Source: Candidatus Dactylopiibacterium sp.
Lineage (GTDB): Bacteria > Pseudomonadota > Gammaproteobacteria > Burkholderiales > Rhodocyclaceae
DNA: 48,662 bases
Direction: 5' to 3'
Assembly: GCA_031119555.1 (NCBI GenBank)
Contig: JAVHXQ010000027.1
Coordinates: 1 to 48,662, forward strand
Part shown: positions 9,136 through 19,313 of the stretch, one piece after another
Numbering within the stretch: position 1 is the stretch's first letter
Layout of the letters: each line of letters starts with the position of its first letter
Position numbers and translations under genes: made by a program
Notes under the pieces: generated by a model
The model's input: the letters and a program-made list of their open reading frames with translations, nothing else
What the model was told of the DNA's origin: nothing
The model's database searches: none

Positions 9136-9471
9136 TCAATCAAGCAGCAGCAGGAATTCGATGGCCAAAGCTTCTGGGCGGACGGATCGGGTCTCCGCGC
9201 TTCTGTTCAGCCGAACTAGCCCATACCCCTCCATCGTACGCAAGGTGCGCGACAAATTGCTGGCTGCGCGCCCGGACAGTTCGGCCAACTCCAGCACTGT
9301 CTGGGGCTCTCGCTCGTGCATCAGTCGCAGCAATGCGCGATTTTCATCAGAGAGCACACCAGCCAATTGCCTCCATGTGTCGAACCAGATGGTAGGAGTT
9401 GGCTGATCGTTACTGCTTACTGCCGGTTTACCTGAACGGACACCGATCACCGTGCGCATCTTTTTACCCAT
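9136..9471 (-). CDS. small HTH transcriptional regulator (MarR/COG4190-like)
   Basis: A 111-aa protein with a winged-helix core: VLELAELSGRAASNLSRTLRTMEGYGLVRL (about residues 61-90) is a clear helix-turn-helix plus wing. The overall pattern resembles HVO_A0114/COG4190-type regulators, some of which act as antitoxins (for example TumA). No TumE-like toxin frame is visible beside it; the IS3 remnant begins just upstream, so a partner may have been lost. It lies 94 bases upstream of the DarT-like gene in the same direction and so may regulate the operon. An upstream ATG at 9495 lies inside the palindrome at 9481-9497, so 9471 is preferred, though no clear Shine-Dalgarno decides it (9459 is another option). 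Confidence 0.68.
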   Translation of the reverse strand: MGKKMRTVIGVRSGKPAVSSNDQPTPTIWFDTWRQLAGVLSDENRALLRLMHEREPQTVLELAELSGRAASNLSRTLRTMEGYGLVRLNRSAETRSVRPEALAIEFLLLLD

Positions 9472-9480
9472 GTTGTGACC

Positions 9481-9497
9481 GTGTGATGTTATCACAC
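9481..9497. promoter_or_regulatory. perfect palindromic operator candidate
   Basis: GTGTGAT-GTT-ATCACAC, a 7-bp perfect inverted repeat with a 3-bp spacer, lies immediately upstream of the HTH regulator start. Its size fits a dimeric winged-helix repressor, suggesting autoregulation of the regulator and of the genes transcribed after it. Confidence 0.6.
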
Positions 9498-9678
9498 GAA
9501 CACACTACCTGTCACCGACAGTCGATGCAGGCAGCATCTTGTAGACATGCAACCGCCTCCCCTATAGCAAGACGTCCAACATGGGAGCTTTTACTGAACA
9601 TTGAAAAGTTGATGGTGAATCGCCCCGGGTTTTCTAGACACCTCGTAGCCTTAAACTGGCAAGCAGATGGAGGTGTCG

Positions 9679-9957
9679 ATGAGCAACAAGCGTTACACAG
9701 AAGAGTTCAAGGCCGAAGCGGTCAAGCAGATCACGGAGCGCGGCCATCGCGTGGCGGATGTTTCTGCCCGATTGGATGTCAGCCAGCACAGCCTGTATGC
9801 GTGGATCAAGCAGTACAGCGTGCCCAAGCCCGCGCGTGACGAGCAAGCCAGTCAGCAAGAGGAACTGCGGCGCCTACGGGCCGAGCTCAAGCGGGTGACC
9901 GAGGAGCGCGACATCCTAAAAAAGGCCGCGGCGTACTTTGCCAAGCAGTCCGGGTGA
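9679..9957 (+). CDS. IS3-family transposase OrfA
   Basis: A 92-aa OrfA with the helix-turn-helix that binds IS ends (KRYTEEFKAEAVKQI, later VSQHSLYAWIKQY) and a C-terminal leucine-zipper-like coiled coil (ELRRLRAELKRVTEERDILKKA). The start at 9679 follows GGAGGTGTCG; an in-frame ATG 12 bases earlier lies just before the Shine-Dalgarno. A classic -1 slippery heptamer, A-AAA-AAG at 9918-9924, lies before the stop and would yield the OrfAB fusion in an intact copy. Here orfB is truncated, so transposition is unlikely. Confidence 0.88.
   Translation: MSNKRYTEEFKAEAVKQITERGHRVADVSARLDVSQHSLYAWIKQYSVPKPARDEQASQQEELRRLRAELKRVTEERDILKKAAAYFAKQSG
9918..9924 (+). promoter_or_regulatory. programmed -1 frameshift heptamer A_AAA_AAG
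   Basis: In the orfA frame the codons CTA-AAA-AAG give the canonical bacterial -1 slippery sequence. The orfB frame is -1 relative to orfA, as IS3-family expression requires. Confidence 0.75.
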
Positions 9958-10256
9958 AGTACGCGTTCATTCAGGCCCATCGTGTGCAGTGGCCGATCCG
10001 CCGTATGTGCAGCGTGCTGCGAGTTCATCCGAGTGGCTACTACGCCTGGCAGGCGCAGCCGCTGTCAGCACGGGCGCAGGATGACCAACGCATGCAGGGC
10101 TTGATCAAGCAATGCTGGCTCGAAAGCGGTGCGGTCTATGGCTACCGCAAGATCACGCGCGACCTGCGCGAATCCTGTGGCAAACACCGGGTGGCGCGCC
10201 TGATGCGCCAGATCGGCCTCAAGTCGCTGACCGGCTACGGCCGGCGGCCGGGCCAT
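9954..10256 (+). pseudogene. IS3-family transposase OrfB, truncated
   Basis: Begins at GTG overlapping the orfA stop (GTGA) and reads KYAFIQAHRVQWPIRRMC, then VHPSGYYAWQ, VYGYRKI and VARLMRQIGLKSLTGYGRR, the standard HTH_21 region before the DDE domain. At about codon 100 (GHHGG) family sequence ends and the frame continues into antisense integrase sequence. All DDE catalytic residues are missing. Confidence 0.85.
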
Positions 10257-11099
10257 CATGGCGGACGCATGGCGCGACAGGTAGACGACATGGGGGTTGC
10301 GCCCCTTCATCCGCTGCTTCGGGATGGTCCAAGTCGCGTTCTCGAAATCAACCTCATCCCAGGTGGCTTGGATCAGTTCGCTCTTGCGCACCAGCGTCAG
10401 CAGGATCATGCGTAGCGCCAGTCGGATGGTCGGATAGGTCGCGACCGATTCCATTTGCCGCGCCATCAGGCGGATCTCAAGCGGCGACAAGGCGCGATCC
10501 TTCGGCACGAAGGTCGCGATCGACGCGGCCCCCACATCGGCAGCGGGGTTCTCCACCTTCTCGCCGTGCAAGATGGCGAAGGCATAGACCTGCTTCACGA
10601 TGTCGCGGATGTGCATCGCAGTGGCGGGAGCTCCACGCTCCTTCACCTTGTTGCACAGGGCTCGCAGGTCGTCGGAGGCTATCTCGTTGAGTTGCCGGTT
10701 CTCGAAGGCAGGCAGGATGTCCCGATCAACGATGCTCTTGCGCATCGCCTTGGTGCTGTCGGCCATCCGGGCGCCCGCCAGCCATTTCCCGGTCATTTCA
10801 CCGAATGTCTTGGCGGCGGTCAGGCGGCGCTTCTCGCGCTGCTTCTCAAGCGCGGGAGACTTGCCCTGAGCAACGGCCTTCTTGGCGTCGATCAGCTTTT
10901 CACGGGCTAGGGCCAGCGAAATACCGGCAGGTCCATAGCGGCCAATGGTGAGGGTTTCGCGGCGTCCGTTGAGACGGTAGTCGTAGCGGAAGGTGACGGT
11001 GCCGGTAGGCGATACCGTTACGTACATCCCATCGCGGTCAGAAGCCTTATAAATCTTGGACTTAGGTTTGAGATTGCGCAGCGCGGTGTCGGTAAGCAT
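10257..11099 (-). pseudogene. P4-type tyrosine integrase, C-terminally truncated
   Basis: N-terminal DUF4102-type arm-binding domain (MLTDTALRNLKPKSKIYKAS, DGMYVTVSPTGTVTFRYDY, LTIGRYGPAGISLALAR), then the core-binding domain and the start of the catalytic domain. LTLVRKSELIQATWDEVDF contains the first catalytic Arg. The reading ends in NPHVVYLSRHASAMM, where the IS3 remnant intrudes; the HxxR and catalytic Tyr boxes are missing. About 280 of the usual 400 residues remain. It starts about 300 bases from the 3' end of guaA, the usual place for the integrase of a guaA-associated island. Confidence 0.88.
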
Positions 11100-11402
11100 C
11101 GAGGTTTTTCTCCTGTTTCGTGACGGCTTTTACCGTCAGGGGCCAGGAGACCTGCTGATGCCGAGAAAGCCCGCATAAAACAAGCTTTCCCGAGGAGACC
11201 TTTACCGTCAAAGACGCTTTAGGTCTGGATAGTTGAACGGGACGGTCTTAATCCGGCCCTCAGTTCTTACCGCCAGTTCCACCGCCAACCTGTTTTGCTG
11301 GCCAGCGATAGCCATCGATAGCTATCGTAACGAATTTTCTTTTAAATCAACACGTTACAACATTTCTTCGATAGCCCGCGATAGTCCCCGAAGGACCTGA
11401 TT
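11100..11402. other. island end between integrase and guaA with CGATAG repeats
   Basis: No gene. Between 11306 and 11384 there are four CGATAG copies (11306, 11316, 11369, 11379) plus one inverted copy that makes the 12-bp palindrome CGATAGCTATCG (11316-11327). Two TTACCGTCA copies lie nearer the integrase start. Short iterons beside att are typical of integrase arm-type or excisionase sites, so this is probably the attachment region. Confidence 0.5.
11306..11384. repeat. CGATAG iteron cluster (possible integrase arm sites)
   Basis: Five 6-bp half-sites in two groups separated by about 40 bp, one pair forming a perfect palindrome. Such density in 79 bp is unlikely by chance. A binding role is inferred from position only. 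Confidence 0.5.
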
Positions 11403-11414
11403 TCACTCCCACTC
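11403..11414 (-). repeat. right att-like repeat (end of guaA)
   Basis: The last codons and stop of guaA, GAGTGGGAGTGA on the minus strand; its imperfect twin is at 6429-6440. Confidence 0.6.
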
Positions 11415-12956
11415 AATCGTCGCAGGCGGCTTTCCCGAGACGTCGTAGACCACGCGGTTGATGCCGCGCACTTCGTTGATGATGCGGTTGCTGACGCGGC
11501 CCAGCAGATCGTAGGGCAGTTCGGCCCACTTCGCCGTCATGAAGTCGGAAGTGCAGACCGCGCGCAGCGCGACGACGTATTCGTAGGTGCGGCCATCGCC
11601 CATCACGCCCACGCTCTTGACCGGCAGGAACACCGCGAACGCCTGGCTGGTCTTGTCGTACCAGCCCGAGGCACGCAGTTCGTCGATGAAGATCGCGTCG
11701 GCCCGGCGCAGCAGGTCGCAGTATTCCTTCTTCACTTCGCCCAGCACGCGCACGCCCAGACCCGGGCCCGGGAAGGGGTGACGGTAGACCATTTCGTGCG
11801 GCAGGCCGAGGGCCACGCCCAGTTCGCGGACTTCGTCCTTGAAGAGTTCGCGCAGCGGCTCGAGAAGCTGCAGCTTCAGCGTTTCGGGCAGGCCGCCCAC
11901 GTTGTGATGGCTCTTGATGGTGTGCGCCTTCTTGGTCTTGGCGCCGGCCGATTCGATCACGTCGGGGTAGATCGTGCCCTGGGCAAGCCATCGGGCCGAC
12001 GGCAGCCGCGCGGATTCGGCCTGGAAGACTTCCACGAATTCGCGGCCGATGATCTTGCGCTTGGCCTCGGGGTCGGTCACGCCCGCCAGATGGCCCATGA
12101 ACTGCGCGGTGGCGTCCACATGGATCACCTTCACGCCGAGGTGCTTGTTGAAGATCTTCATGACCTGTTCGCCTTCGTTGAGGCGCAGCAGGCCGTTATC
12201 GACGAACACGCAGGTCAGCTGGTCGCCGATCGCGCGGTGGATCAGCGCGGCGGCCACCGACGAATCGACCCCGCCGGACAGACCGAGGATCACCTCGTCG
12301 CTGCCGACCTGTTCGCGGATCTTCGCGACGGCCTGTTCGATGTAGTTGGGCATGGTCCACGAAGGCTCCGCGCCGCACACCTGCAGCACGAAGCGGTCGA
12401 GCATGTCGCGCCCCTTGAGGGTGTGCGTGACTTCCGGGTGGAACTGCACGGCGTAGAAACCGCGCTTTTCGTCGGCCATCGCCGCCACCGGGCAGGCCGG
12501 GTTGCTGCCGATCACCTCGAAACCCGGGGGCAGCCCGGTCACCTTGTCGCCGTGGCTCATCCACACTTCGAGGAAGCGCTCGTCGGCTTCGCCCACGCGG
12601 TCGACGATGTCGGCGAACAGCGCGCCGCCATGCGCCTGCACTTCGGCGAAGCCGAACTCGCGCACGCTGCCCGCTTCTACCTTGCCCCCCAGCACCTGCG
12701 CCATCCACTGCATGCCGTAGCAGATCCCCAGCACGGGAACGCCCAGCTCGAAGAGCGCCGGGTCGGCCTGGTAATCCGATTCATACACCGAGTTCGGCCC
12801 GCCGGAGAGGATGATCCCCTTGGGCTGGAAATCGCGGATGAAATCGAGCGAAACGTCGAAGGAATGCAGCTCGCAATACACGTGCGCTTCGCGGACGCGA
12901 CGGGCGATGAGCTGGGTGACCTGGGAACCGAAGTCGAGGATGAGGATCTTGTCCAT
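11403..12956 (-). CDS. guaA: GMP synthase (glutamine-hydrolysing)
   Basis: Converts XMP to GMP using ATP and glutamine, the final step of guanine nucleotide synthesis. The 517-aa enzyme has a class I glutamine amidotransferase domain (nucleophile Cys79 in LGICYGMQ; His and Glu in FHPEVTHT), the ATP-pyrophosphatase P-loop [10 protein letters not shown], and the C-terminal dimerisation domain ending TIEWE. Length is standard. It lies in the same direction as an MFS gene and guaB. Its own terminator is absent: directly downstream lies island sequence. Confidence 0.97.
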   Translation of the reverse strand: MDKILILDFGSQVTQLIARRVREAHVYCELHSFDVSLDFIRDFQPKGIILSGGPNSVYESDYQADPALFELGVPVLGICYGMQWMAQVLGGKVEAGSVREFGFAEVQAHGGALFADIVDRVGEADERFLEVWMSHGDKVTGLPPGFEVIGSNPACPVAAMADEKRGFYAVQFHPEVTHTLKGRDMLDRFVLQVCGAEPSWTMPNYIEQAVAKIREQVGSDEVILGLSGGVDSSVAAALIHRAIGDQLTCVFVDNGLLRLNEGEQVMKIFNKHLGVKVIHVDATAQFMGHLAGVTDPEAKRKIIGREFVEVFQAESARLPSARWLAQGTIYPDVIESAGAKTKKAHTIKSHHNVGGLPETLKLQLLEPLRELFKDEVRELGVALGLPHEMVYRHPFPGPGLGVRVLGEVKKEYCDLLRRADAIFIDELRASGWYDKTSQAFAVFLPVKSVGVMGDGRTYEYVVALRAVCTSDFMTAKWAELPYDLLGRVSNRIINEVRGINRVVYDVSGKPPATIEWE

Positions 12957-12983
12957 GATGGATTCAGAGCGTGGCAGTGGAAT

Positions 12984-14246
12984 TCAAGGGGTCGCAACCG
13001 CCTCGCGGGCGCGGTGCGTGGTCATGTAGCGCAGCGCGCAGAAGGCGGCAAGCCCCTGCAGCACGGCACAGAAATACAAGGGCGCGCCGACCCGCCAGTC
13101 CTGCGGTGGCAGGTGCGAGACGAGCGCCAGCAAAGGCGCGCCGAGGGCGGGCGCAAGCGCCGCCATGAGGCTGTTGAGCGCGGAGACCGCGCCCATCGTC
13201 CGCCCTTGCGCGCTGGCGTCGGTGGCGGCGGAAATCTGGCTCTGCACGGCCGCCGTGGCGCCAAAGGCCAGGACGTTGCAGGCAATGATCGCGTACATCA
13301 TCCAGCCCTCGGTCGCCATTCCCCACAGCAGGTAAGCCATCGCGCCCGAGCTCAGGCCGATCACGGCGAAGCGGCGCGGGCCGAACCAGCGCAGGAAATA
13401 CTTGAGCAGCCAGCCTTGCACCAGCACCGACATCACGCCCACGGCAAACAGCGACCAGCCATTCTCGCGCGGCCCCCAGCCGAACCGGAAACTGTTGTGC
13501 AGCACCCAGCTCGCATGCATGGTGAATTGCGCCAGCGAGATCAGACCGACCGCCGTCACGAGCAGCCTCAGGCCCTTGAAACCGGCAAGCCGGCGCAATG
13601 CGGAGACGGGGTTCGCGTCGCGCAGCGAGAACGGCTTGCGCTGCGCGGGCGGAAGCGATTCGGGCAGCACGAAATAGCCGTAGAGCGCGTTCAGCACGGC
13701 CAGCGTACCCGCCACGTAGAAAGGCAGATGCAGGTCGATGCTGCCGAGCAGCCCGCCCATGACCGGCCCCAGGATGAAGCCCAGGCCAAACATGGCGCCC
13801 AGCATGCCGAAGCGACGGGCACGCTGCTCGGGCGGGGTGATGTCCGCCACGTAGGCATTGGCGACCGCCGCGTTGGCCTGCATCGCCCCGCCGATGAAGC
13901 GCGCCAGCACCAGCAGCGCAAGCGAACTGGCAAGCGCCGTGGCAAAGAAGCTCAGCGCCACGCCACAGAACCCCACGAGCAGGATCGCCCGACGGCCGAA
14001 ACGGTCGGACAGACCGCCGAGAATCGGCGCGGCGATGAAGTTGGCGAAGCCGAACGCGAAGGCGACGGCGCCGTACCACCAGGCCTGTTCCGCTTCGGAC
14101 TGCGTGAAGACGCCGACGAGCGCGGGCAACACGGGAATGATGAGGCCGATCGAGATCATGTCGATCAGCACGGCGATCATGATGAAACCGATCCCCGCAC
14201 GGCGCCCCTGGGTTCTCGGTGATGAACTCGGCGCGGTGTCACGCAT
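12984..14246 (-). CDS. MFS transporter, TetA/TCR-like
   Basis: Inner-membrane drug-proton-antiporter-type transporter of 420 aa with about 12 transmembrane helices. The loop 2-3 signature LGGLSDRFGRRAILL is the MFS motif A, and GAMFGLGFILGPVMGGLLG is motif C of 12- or 14-helix exporters, both as in TetA-type proteins. The C-terminal half contains the expected second MFS bundle. The start at 14246 excludes an Arg-rich upstream stretch that lacks membrane character. It sits between guaB and guaA, only 27 bases before guaA, and is probably co-transcribed with them. Substrate unknown. Confidence 0.85.
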   Translation of the reverse strand: MRDTAPSSSPRTQGRRAGIGFIMIAVLIDMISIGLIIPVLPALVGVFTQSEAEQAWWYGAVAFAFGFANFIAAPILGGLSDRFGRRAILLVGFCGVALSFFATALASSLALLVLARFIGGAMQANAAVANAYVADITPPEQRARRFGMLGAMFGLGFILGPVMGGLLGSIDLHLPFYVAGTLAVLNALYGYFVLPESLPPAQRKPFSLRDANPVSALRRLAGFKGLRLLVTAVGLISLAQFTMHASWVLHNSFRFGWGPRENGWSLFAVGVMSVLVQGWLLKYFLRWFGPRRFAVIGLSSGAMAYLLWGMATEGWMMYAIIACNVLAFGATAAVQSQISAATDASAQGRTMGAVSALNSLMAALAPALGAPLLALVSHLPPQDWRVGAPLYFCAVLQGLAAFCALRYMTTHRAREAVATP

Positions 14247-14338
14247 GGCGAAGGGTGTCCTGCGGGTGGCGGGCCGGCGCGCACGGCACGCCGGAGGAAT
14301 ACGGAGGGCGGCCGCGACGCACGGCCGCCCGGCGGCGA

Positions 14339-16399
<2,061 letters not shown>

Positions 16400-16442
16400 G
16401 CGGGCTGCGGGGCGCGGCGCGGTCCAGCGCGCCAGCGCGCGC

Positions 16443-16742
16443 TCACAGGTCGCCGCCGCCCTTTTTCGTCGCGCGGCCTTCCTCGGCGCGCTTGCGACGC
16501 ACCTCCTTCGGATCGGCGATCAGGGGGCGATAGATTTCCACACGGTCGCCCTCGCGCAGCACGGCGTCGGAACGGCTGATCTTGCCGTAGATGCCGAACT
16601 TTCCGTCCGCCAGACTGATTTCCGGGTAGCGCGCAAGTAATCCCGAGCGGGTGACGGCATCTTCCACGACGCTGCCCTCGGGCAGATCGAGCTCCAGGAT
16701 TTCCTGCCGCTGCGGCAGGGCATAGCACACCGAGATCTTCAT
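16443..16742 (-). CDS. rnfH: RnfH-family ubiquitin-like protein
   Basis: A 99-aa member of the RnfH/UPF0125 family, a beta-grasp (ThiS-like) fold with no firm function. The sequence starts [20 protein letters not shown] and contains GIYGKISRSDAVLREGDRVE, typical of the family, then VEIYRPLIADPKEVRRKRA. The C-terminus is short and basic (GRATKKGGGDL). The ATG overlaps the ratA stop (ATGA, 16739-16742), so the two are coupled; ratA-rnfH opposite smpB is a widely conserved cluster. Confidence 0.9.
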   Translation of the reverse strand: MKISVCYALPQRQEILELDLPEGSVVEDAVTRSGLLARYPEISLADGKFGIYGKISRSDAVLREGDRVEIYRPLIADPKEVRRKRAEEGRATKKGGGDL

Positions 16743-17194
16743 GTTGCGGACGGTCCTGCCGACTGCGCCTCGAGCTGGCGGGCGCGCTGGATGAAGGCTT
16801 CCACGAAGCTGTTGGCAATGTGGTTGAACACGGGGCCCAGCACTTTTTCGAGCACGATGTTGGAGAATTCGTACTGCAGCGAGAACTCCACCTTGCTGGC
16901 CGACGCCGCCAGCGGCGTGAAGCGCCATTCGCCATCGAGACGCCGGAAGGGGCCGTCCTTGAGCCGCATGCAGATCAGCCGGCCCGGCTCGTTGTCATTG
17001 ACGGTCGCGAAGTGCGCCTTGATGCCGTGATACTGGATATGCAGGCGCGCCGTGAGATGACGCGCATCGGTGCGCTCGACATCGGCCCCACCGCACCACG
17101 GCAGGAAGGCCGGGTACTGTTCGATGCCATCGACCAGCGCATACATCGCATCGGCAGAATGCTCGACGAGAACGGATTTTCTGATTTCAGCCAT
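16739..17194 (-). CDS. ratA: RatA/COQ10-type START-domain protein
   Basis: A 151-aa SRPBCC (START) domain protein of the RatA/PasT family, related to mitochondrial COQ10. It was described in E. coli as a ribosome-association toxin, though a role in ubiquinone function is also argued. Family motifs: [25 protein letters not shown] at the N-terminus and [13 protein letters not shown] in the middle, with a C-terminal amphipathic helix ([17 protein letters not shown]). The start is set at MAEIRKSV; a longer frame would run into the smpB leader. Divergent from smpB. Confidence 0.9.
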   Translation of the reverse strand: MAEIRKSVLVEHSADAMYALVDGIEQYPAFLPWCGGADVERTDARHLTARLHIQYHGIKAHFATVNDNEPGRLICMRLKDGPFRRLDGEWRFTPLAASASKVEFSLQYEFSNIVLEKVLGPVFNHIANSFVEAFIQRARQLEAQSAGPSAT

Positions 17195-17283
17195 GCGGGA
17201 GTCTGGAGCCGCCTTGCGCGGCGCTGCTAGAATGGTCGATTCTAGCGGAAACCCCGCAGCCACGGCGCCCACGACCCGAATCC

Positions 17284-17733
17284 ATGAGCATCATCGACAA
17301 TCGCAAGGCCTTTCATGACTACTTCATCGAGGAGCGCTTCGAGGCGGGACTCGTGCTGGAGGGCTGGGAAGTCAAGGCGATTCGCGCCGGGCGCGCGCAG
17401 ATCAAGGAAGCCTACATCCTCATCCGTGGCGCCGAGCTGTTCGTGATCGGCATGCACATCAGTCCCCTGCTCGCCGCCTCCACCCACATCAAGCCCGACC
17501 CTGTGCGCACGCGTAAGCTGATGCTGCACGGCGAACAGATCGCCAAGCTCATCGGCAAGGTCGAACGCGCCGGCTTCACGCTGGTGCCGCTCGACCTGCA
17601 CTACACGCGCGGTCGGGTCAAGATGGAGATCGGGCTGGCCAAGGGCAAGAAGCAGTACGACAAGCGCGAAACCGAGAAACAGCGCGACTGGGACCGCGAA
17701 AAGCAACGCCTGATGCGCAACAAGGTCGGCTGA
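17284..17733 (+). CDS. smpB: SsrA-binding protein
   Basis: Binds tmRNA and delivers it to stalled ribosomes in trans-translation. The 149-aa protein has the normal pattern: [20 protein letters not shown] at the start, [39 protein letters not shown], and the C-terminal basic tail ([21 protein letters not shown]) that folds in the decoding centre. The tmRNA gene itself is not in this window. Divergent from ratA with an 89-base gap. Confidence 0.96.
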   Translation: MSIIDNRKAFHDYFIEERFEAGLVLEGWEVKAIRAGRAQIKEAYILIRGAELFVIGMHISPLLAASTHIKPDPVRTRKLMLHGEQIAKLIGKVERAGFTLVPLDLHYTRGRVKMEIGLAKGKKQYDKRETEKQRDWDREKQRLMRNKVG

Positions 17734-17741
17734 GGGCTGAC

Positions 17742-18386
17742 GTGGAGACCCCCGCAGCGCTCCATGCGAACCTGCTGCACTGGATCACCCTGGCAGGCGT
17801 GGCGCTGTATGCGCTGACCGGCGTGCTGGACGCGGGCCGCAAGGGCATGGATCTGGTAGGCGCCTGCGCGGTGGGGCTCGCGACCGCGGCGGGCGGCGGC
17901 ACGCTGCGCGACGTGCTGCTGGACCGTCAGGTCTTCTGGATCGGCGACCAGAGTTACATGCTCGTCGCGCTCGGCACTTCGGTGGCGAGCTTCTTCCTGT
18001 GCCGGCTGCGCACCCTGCCCGCGCGGCTGTTTCTGGTGCCGGACGCGCTGGCGCTGGCGCTGTTCGCGGTCTCCGGCACCCAGATCGCGCTCGCGGTCGG
18101 CGCGCCGGCCCTGATCGCGTGGCTCATGGGCATCGTCACCGGCGTCGCCGGCGGCGTGATCCGCGACATCCTCTGCAACGACATTCCGCTGATCTTCCTG
18201 CCGGGCGAACTCTACGCAATCGCCGCGGCCGGCGGCGCGGGCACCACGGCCGCGATGACCGCGGCCGGCTTCTCGCCCGCCACCTGCGCAATCGCGGGGT
18301 TCGCCGCGGGCGCCGCGCTGCGTTTCGCCGCGATGGCCTTCCGCCTGCGCGGCCCGCAGTGGCGCCCCCCGGAAGGTCAGGGCTGA
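17742..18386 (+). CDS. TRIC-like / UPF0126 membrane protein
   Basis: A 214-aa inner-membrane protein with two repeats of three transmembrane helices, each with a Gly-rich core (ATAAGGGTLRDVLLDR; VTGVAGGVIRDILCND). The GGG-RD motif pair is diagnostic of the UPF0126/YicG family, prokaryotic relatives of trimeric intracellular cation channels; some members conduct monovalent cations. It starts at GTG (17742), 8 bases after smpB and preceded by a GAGGG Shine-Dalgarno, so it is probably in one transcript with smpB. Its end overlaps the end of the convergent SPFH gene by 10 bases. Confidence 0.85.
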   Translation: METPAALHANLLHWITLAGVALYALTGVLDAGRKGMDLVGACAVGLATAAGGGTLRDVLLDRQVFWIGDQSYMLVALGTSVASFFLCRLRTLPARLFLVPDALALALFAVSGTQIALAVGAPALIAWLMGIVTGVAGGVIRDILCNDIPLIFLPGELYAIAAAGGAGTTAAMTAAGFSPATCAIAGFAAGAALRFAAMAFRLRGPQWRPPEGQG

Positions 18387-19234
18387 CGCCCGCCCACGAA
18401 GCGCTTGAGCACTTCCTGCAGATCGGCCGGCAACACCACCATCTTGGCGTTGCTGGAGGCGGACAGGCGCTCGAGCGACTGGATGTACTTCTCGCCGAGA
18501 ATGAACATCATCGGCGTGCTCTGCTCCCCGATGGCCTCACTCACGCGGCGGATCGCCTCGGCCGAGGCCGACGCCAGCGCGACCTGCGCGGAGGCGTCGC
18601 GCTTGGCCGCTTCGAGGCGCGCTTCGGCGCTCAGGATGGCGGACTGCTTGTCGCCCTCGGCGCGCGTCACGAGCGCCTTGCGTTCGCGTTCGGCGGCCGC
18701 CTGCATCTCCATCGCGCGCTGCATCGACTCAGTGGGCTTGATGTCCTGGATCTCAACGGTCTTGATGCTGATCCCCCAGTCGAGCGCCTCGTCGGAAATG
18801 CTCTCGCGCAGGCGCGCCTTGATGCGCTCGCGCGAGGAGAGAGCCTCGTCCAGCTCCATTTCACCCACGATGGCGCGCAGCGTGGTCATGACCAGATTGC
18901 GGATGGCCTCATGGAAGTTCGTGATGCCATACACGGCCCGCACCGGATCGGTGACCTTGATGAAGGCGATGGCGTTGGTGACGATCACGGCATTGTCGCG
19001 CGTGATGACTTCCTGCTCCTGGACGTCGAGGATGATGTCCTTGGTGATGACCTTGTAGGCCACGCGGTCGAGGTAGGGAATCAGGATGCTGAGGCCCGGC
19101 GTCAGGGTGACGCGGTACTTGCCGAGACGTTCGACGATCCATTCATCGCCCTGCGGCACCACGCGCACGCCCTTGGCGATCGTGACCACGATGAACACCA
19201 GCAATGCCAGAACGACAATCAGACCACTTTCCAT
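18377..19234 (-). CDS. SPFH/band 7 (stomatin-like) membrane protein
   Basis: A 285-aa protein with one N-terminal transmembrane helix (about residues 4-22), then the SPFH domain (VVPQGDEWIVERLGKYRVTLTPGLSILIPY), and an Ala/Glu-rich coiled-coil tail (AAAERERKALVTRAEGDKQSA). Such proteins form ring-like scaffolds that cluster membrane proteins. NEAQ-type hydrophobic C-terminal extensions are absent. Many stomatin genes sit beside nfeD; here there is no NfeD neighbour. The closest type is the QmcA/paraslipin group. Confidence 0.88.
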   Translation of the reverse strand: MESGLIVVLALLVFIVVTIAKGVRVVPQGDEWIVERLGKYRVTLTPGLSILIPYLDRVAYKVITKDIILDVQEQEVITRDNAVIVTNAIAFIKVTDPVRAVYGITNFHEAIRNLVMTTLRAIVGEMELDEALSSRERIKARLRESISDEALDWGISIKTVEIQDIKPTESMQRAMEMQAAAERERKALVTRAEGDKQSAILSAEARLEAAKRDASAQVALASASAEAIRRVSEAIGEQSTPMMFILGEKYIQSLERLSASSNAKMVVLPADLQEVLKRFVGGRQP

Positions 19235-19313
19235 GCACTTTCTCCCGAGCTGAAAATCCGTTGCGAAACCGGGGCAATGATAGCCCGCTTGGCGGGCCGG
19301 TGTCCCGCCGGGC

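Larger units (their letters stand above)
9616..10256 (+). mobile_element. IS3-family element, 3'-truncated
   Basis: The left end carries a typical IS3-type terminal repeat (TGAATCGCCCCGGGTTTTCT at 9616-9635), then orfA and the first third of orfB. The orfB frame stops being IS-like at about 10250-10262, where the antisense of the integrase begins. The right inverted repeat is absent, so the element was cut by a deletion and no target-site duplication can be identified. Confidence 0.82.
6429..11414. mobile_element. degraded genomic island inserted at the 3' end of guaA
   Basis: The segment is bounded by a 12-base direct repeat with one mismatch (6429-6440 and 11403-11414), the right copy being the last codons of guaA. 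It contains a truncated P4-type integrase beside guaA, an IS3 remnant, a DarTG toxin-antitoxin locus and a small regulator, and looks visibly more AT-rich than its surroundings. The 3' end of guaA is a known insertion site for islands. The truncated integrase implies it can no longer excise by itself. Boundaries are inferred from the repeats. Confidence 0.72.

Noticed and set aside
11778..14222. 814-aa plus-strand open frame across guaA and the MFS gene
   Set aside because: It is the high-GC shadow of two clear minus-strand genes: His/Arg/Gln-rich, no domain, no Shine-Dalgarno.
17284..17733. tmRNA gene expected beside smpB
   Set aside because: No ssrA-like sequence was found next to smpB or elsewhere in the window.
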